DNA from: CAYVMD01 sp964452465
Lineage (GTDB): Bacteria > Armatimonadota > JACIXR01
Direction: 5' to 3'
DNA length: 13,285 nucleotides
Assembly: GCA_964452465.1 (NCBI GenBank)
Contig: CAYVMD010000052.1
Span: forward strand, 1 to 13,285
Below are positions 11,386-13,285 of the stretch, piece by piece. Position 1 is the stretch's first letter; each line of letters begins with the position of its first letter. The notes under the pieces were generated by a model that had not been told where the DNA came from, searched no databases, and saw only the letters and a list, made by a program, of their open reading frames with translations. The position numbers and the translations under genes are program-made.

Positions 11386-12477
11386 TTGCAAGAGATAGAT
11401 GCTTGGATACTTCTCAGCAAACTGGAGATAACTCCCCGTAAGAAGTTCGCCCTCGTGCAATACTTCAATTCCCCCCTGGAGATATTCAGGGCGGATAAGC
11501 GGTCCCTCATGCAGGTGGAGGGGATAACCGAATCCATCGCCGAGAAGATAATCTCCCTCGCCCAAACCGATGTGAGAAAGGAGAAGGAGACCCTCAACCG
11601 CCTCGGCGCCAAAGTTATAACCATTTTGGACCCCGCTTATTCCCCCAACTTGAAGGAGATATACGATCCCCCTCCCGTCCTCTATATGAGAGGGGAATTG
11701 AGGGAGGAGGATAAATTCGCCGTCGCCATAGTGGGAACCCGCCGTCCCACTCATTACGGCAGGGAGGTAGCCCACAAATTGGCGAGCGAGTTAGCCCAAC
11801 GCGGTTTCACCGTCATCTCTGGAATGGCAAGGGGCATAGATGCCTCCGCCCATCGGGGAGCCCTGGATGGAGGAGGGAGGACGATAGCGGTTCTCGGTTG
11901 CGGTGTAGATATAGCCTACCCCCGGGAAAATAAGGAACTGATGGAGGAGATAGAAAAGAATGGGGCGGTGATAAGCGAGTTCCCACCCGGCTCTCCTCCC
12001 CTTGCCTGGCATTTCCCCCTCCGCAATAGGGTTATAAGTGGTCTCTCCCTGGGCACGGTCATCGTGCAGGCTCCCCCTGGCTCGGGTGCCCTCATAACCG
12101 CCGACCTCGCCCTGGAGCAGGGGAGGGAGGTGTTCGCTGTTCCCGGCAGTATTGAGGATCCTCGCTCCAAGGGTCCCCACCAATTGATAAAAGAGGGCGC
12201 TAAACTCGTGGAATGGGTGGAGGACATAATAAGCGAGTTGGGCATACCCCGAGAAGCTCCTCCCCTCCCCAAGGTCGTTCCCCAGGAGAGGCTCTTCCTT
12301 GCCCCCGAGGAGGAAAAGCTCCTCAACCTCCTCTCCCTGGAGGGGAGGTATATAGATGATATCTCCCGGGAGGCTAACCTCCCTCCTGCAAAGGCTGCTT
12401 CTATCCTTACCCTTTTGGAGTTGAAAGGGTTGGTGAAGAAGTTGCCCGGCGATCATTTCGCGCTTTCTTCCCCTTAG
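11386..12477 (+). CDS. dprA: DprA (Smf) DNA processing protein
   Basis: DprA binds incoming single-stranded DNA in natural transformation and loads RecA. The 363-aa protein has an N-terminal helical domain (about 5-60, with HhH-like VEGITESIAEKI), the Rossmann-like core (about 75-285) and a C-terminal winged helix (about 305-358). Clear motifs are VAIVGTRRPTHYG (113-125), SGMARGIDASAH (145-156), FPLRNRVISGLS (210-221) and GALITADLALEQGREVFAVPG (234-254). The usual GSLITA is changed to GALITA. The start is TTG at 11386, 3 bases after the LapA-like stop; GAAGG lies 9 bases upstream and a stronger AAGGAGG about 13 bases upstream. Its TAG is part of the topA ribosome binding site. comM, dprA and topA are often neighbours, so the split comM belongs to this locus. 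Confidence 0.95.
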   Translation: MQEIDAWILLSKLEITPRKKFALVQYFNSPLEIFRADKRSLMQVEGITESIAEKIISLAQTDVRKEKETLNRLGAKVITILDPAYSPNLKEIYDPPPVLYMRGELREEDKFAVAIVGTRRPTHYGREVAHKLASELAQRGFTVISGMARGIDASAHRGALDGGGRTIAVLGCGVDIAYPRENKELMEEIEKNGAVISEFPPGSPPLAWHFPLRNRVISGLSLGTVIVQAPPGSGALITADLALEQGREVFAVPGSIEDPRSKGPHQLIKEGAKLVEWVEDIISELGIPREAPPLPKVVPQERLFLAPEEEKLLNLLSLEGRYIDDISREANLPPAKAASILTLLELKGLVKKLPGDHFALSSP

Positions 12478-12486
12478 GAGGAGAAG

Positions 12487-13285
12487 ATGAGCCAGCGAGA
12501 ATCCCCTTCCAAGAAGATAATAATAGTGGAGTCCCCCGCTAAGACCAAGACCCTGAAAGGCTTCCTGGGGGAGGGATACAAGGTCCTTGCCTCCATGGGA
12601 CATATAAGGGATCTCCCCCAGCGCTCCCTGGGAGTGGATCTGGAGAACGGCTTCGTCCCTCGCTTCGTCATCATCCCCAAGAAGAAGGAAGTTGTGGAGA
12701 AGTTGAGGAAGGAGATCGAGGGGGCGGAAGTGGTCTACCTCGCTCCCGATCCCGATCGGGAGGGGGAGGCGATAGCCTGGCACCTCTCCAAGGTCCTGAA
12801 ACTGCGTGATCCCTTGAGGATAGAGTTCAACGAGATAACCAAACCCGCCGTCCTCGAAGGGCTAAAGCACCCCCGAAGCATAGATATGGATAGGGTGTAT
12901 TCCCAACATGCGAGGCGGATATTGGATAGGATAGTGGGTTATAAATTGAGCCCCCTCCTTTGGGACAAACTCGGGCTCCGTACCCTCTCCGCGGGACGAG
13001 TCCAATCGGTCGCCCTTCGCCTCATCTGCGAGAGGGAAAGGGAGATCCAAGCCTTCGTCCCCGAGGAATATTGGAACATCACCGCCCGCCTCACCCCCCT
13101 GAAGGATTACTATCCCTTCGAAGCCCTGCTGAGGTTGAAGGACGGGGAGAGCGTGAATATAAGGACGAAGGAGGAGGCGGACACCATCCTGGAGGCTCTC
13201 CAGGATGCCCAATACAGGGTCCAGAAGGTGAAGAAGCAGGAGAGGCGGAGGAATCCCCCTCCTCCCTTCATCACCTCCACCCTCC
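12487..13285 (+). CDS. topA: DNA topoisomerase I, 5' part (cut by the window edge)
   Basis: Type IA topoisomerase I relaxes negative supercoils through a transient 5'-phosphotyrosyl link. The first 266 codons are present and open to the end. The TOPRIM domain shows KKIIIVESPAKTKTLKGFLG (9-28), the metal-binding DPDREGEAIAWHL (88-100) and SMGHIRDLP (36-44). Later RILDRIVGYKLSPLLWDKL and TLSAGRVQSVALRLICERE match domain IV of the family. The catalytic tyrosine lies beyond the window. The ATG is preceded by AGGAGGAGAAG, which overlaps the dprA stop, so the pair is tightly coupled. Confidence 0.96.
   Translation, partial: MSQRESPSKKIIIVESPAKTKTLKGFLGEGYKVLASMGHIRDLPQRSLGVDLENGFVPRFVIIPKKKEVVEKLRKEIEGAEVVYLAPDPDREGEAIAWHLSKVLKLRDPLRIEFNEITKPAVLEGLKHPRSIDMDRVYSQHARRILDRIVGYKLSPLLWDKLGLRTLSAGRVQSVALRLICEREREIQAFVPEEYWNITARLTPLKDYYPFEALLRLKDGESVNIRTKEEADTILEALQDAQYRVQKVKKQERRRNPPPPFITSTL

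Noticed and set aside
11791..12783. Long minus-strand frame opposite dprA and topA
   Set aside because: dprA and topA are unmistakable on the plus strand; this frame is a by-product of their codon composition.
1..13285. CRISPR array, tRNA or rRNA genes
   Set aside because: No regularly spaced repeats and no cloverleaf or rRNA-like stretch was seen on either strand; the only long direct repeat is the pair at 8688 and 9356.

Overview
The window looks like a piece of a bacterial chromosome, probably from a thermophile of the Armatimonadota type. The clues are heavy use of AGG/AGA (Arg) and ATA (Ile) codons, very strong GGAGGTG ribosome binding sites, and a prepilin with the long hydrophobic GFTLVEMLVVIG-type N-terminus and a DGH motif common in that phylum. 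The taxonomic call is inference and should be held loosely. It contains a competence/DNA-processing locus (comM ... dprA-topA) whose comM gene is split by an integrated element. No rRNA, tRNA or CRISPR array was seen.

Region 1 (about 1-5323) is the right-hand part of a temperate-phage-like integrated element. A leftward operon on the minus strand holds a small Cro-like HTH protein, a zinc-ribbon protein, an unknown 140-aa protein and a possible Rad52/Sak-like annealing protein. It diverges from a rightward operon holding a CI-like self-cleaving repressor (HTH plus S24 peptidase), a type IV prepilin-like protein and a large serine recombinase. The 149-bp divergent region contains a good leftward promoter overlapped by TATACAA-type half-sites, as expected for a lysogeny switch. 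GC-rich perfect hairpins sit in the longer gaps of the leftward operon.

Region 2 (about 5313-6770) is the right junction. The recombinase runs straight into a 3' fragment of comM, which begins just before the Walker A motif. A 22-bp imperfect palindrome (5313-5334) straddles the point where ComM similarity starts and also contains the recombinase stop codon, so it is the best candidate for attR. A PAP2-family phosphatase gene follows comM by 7 bp.

Region 3 (about 6771-8641) is more A+T rich and looks like a separate cargo insertion. It has a short broken ORF, an unrecognised 84-aa ORF, and a 450-aa protein with an Apea-like HEPN domain carrying an RX4H motif. The 450-aa gene appears to be transcribed from its own promoter as a leaderless mRNA.

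Region 4 (about 8688-13285) has a 107/108-bp direct repeat containing a complete sigma-70-type promoter, present once before a DUF6512-like membrane protein gene and once before a PQQ-type beta-propeller protein gene. The second promoter is followed by propeller, LapA-like, dprA and topA (the last cut by the window edge), all on the plus strand with short gaps.

The most unusual reading is that a lysogeny operon couples a membrane prepilin-like protein to its integrase while the element disrupts the transformation helicase gene comM. This suggests a mobile element acting on pilus or competence functions of its host, with an integrase whose last codon and stop may depend on whether the element is integrated.
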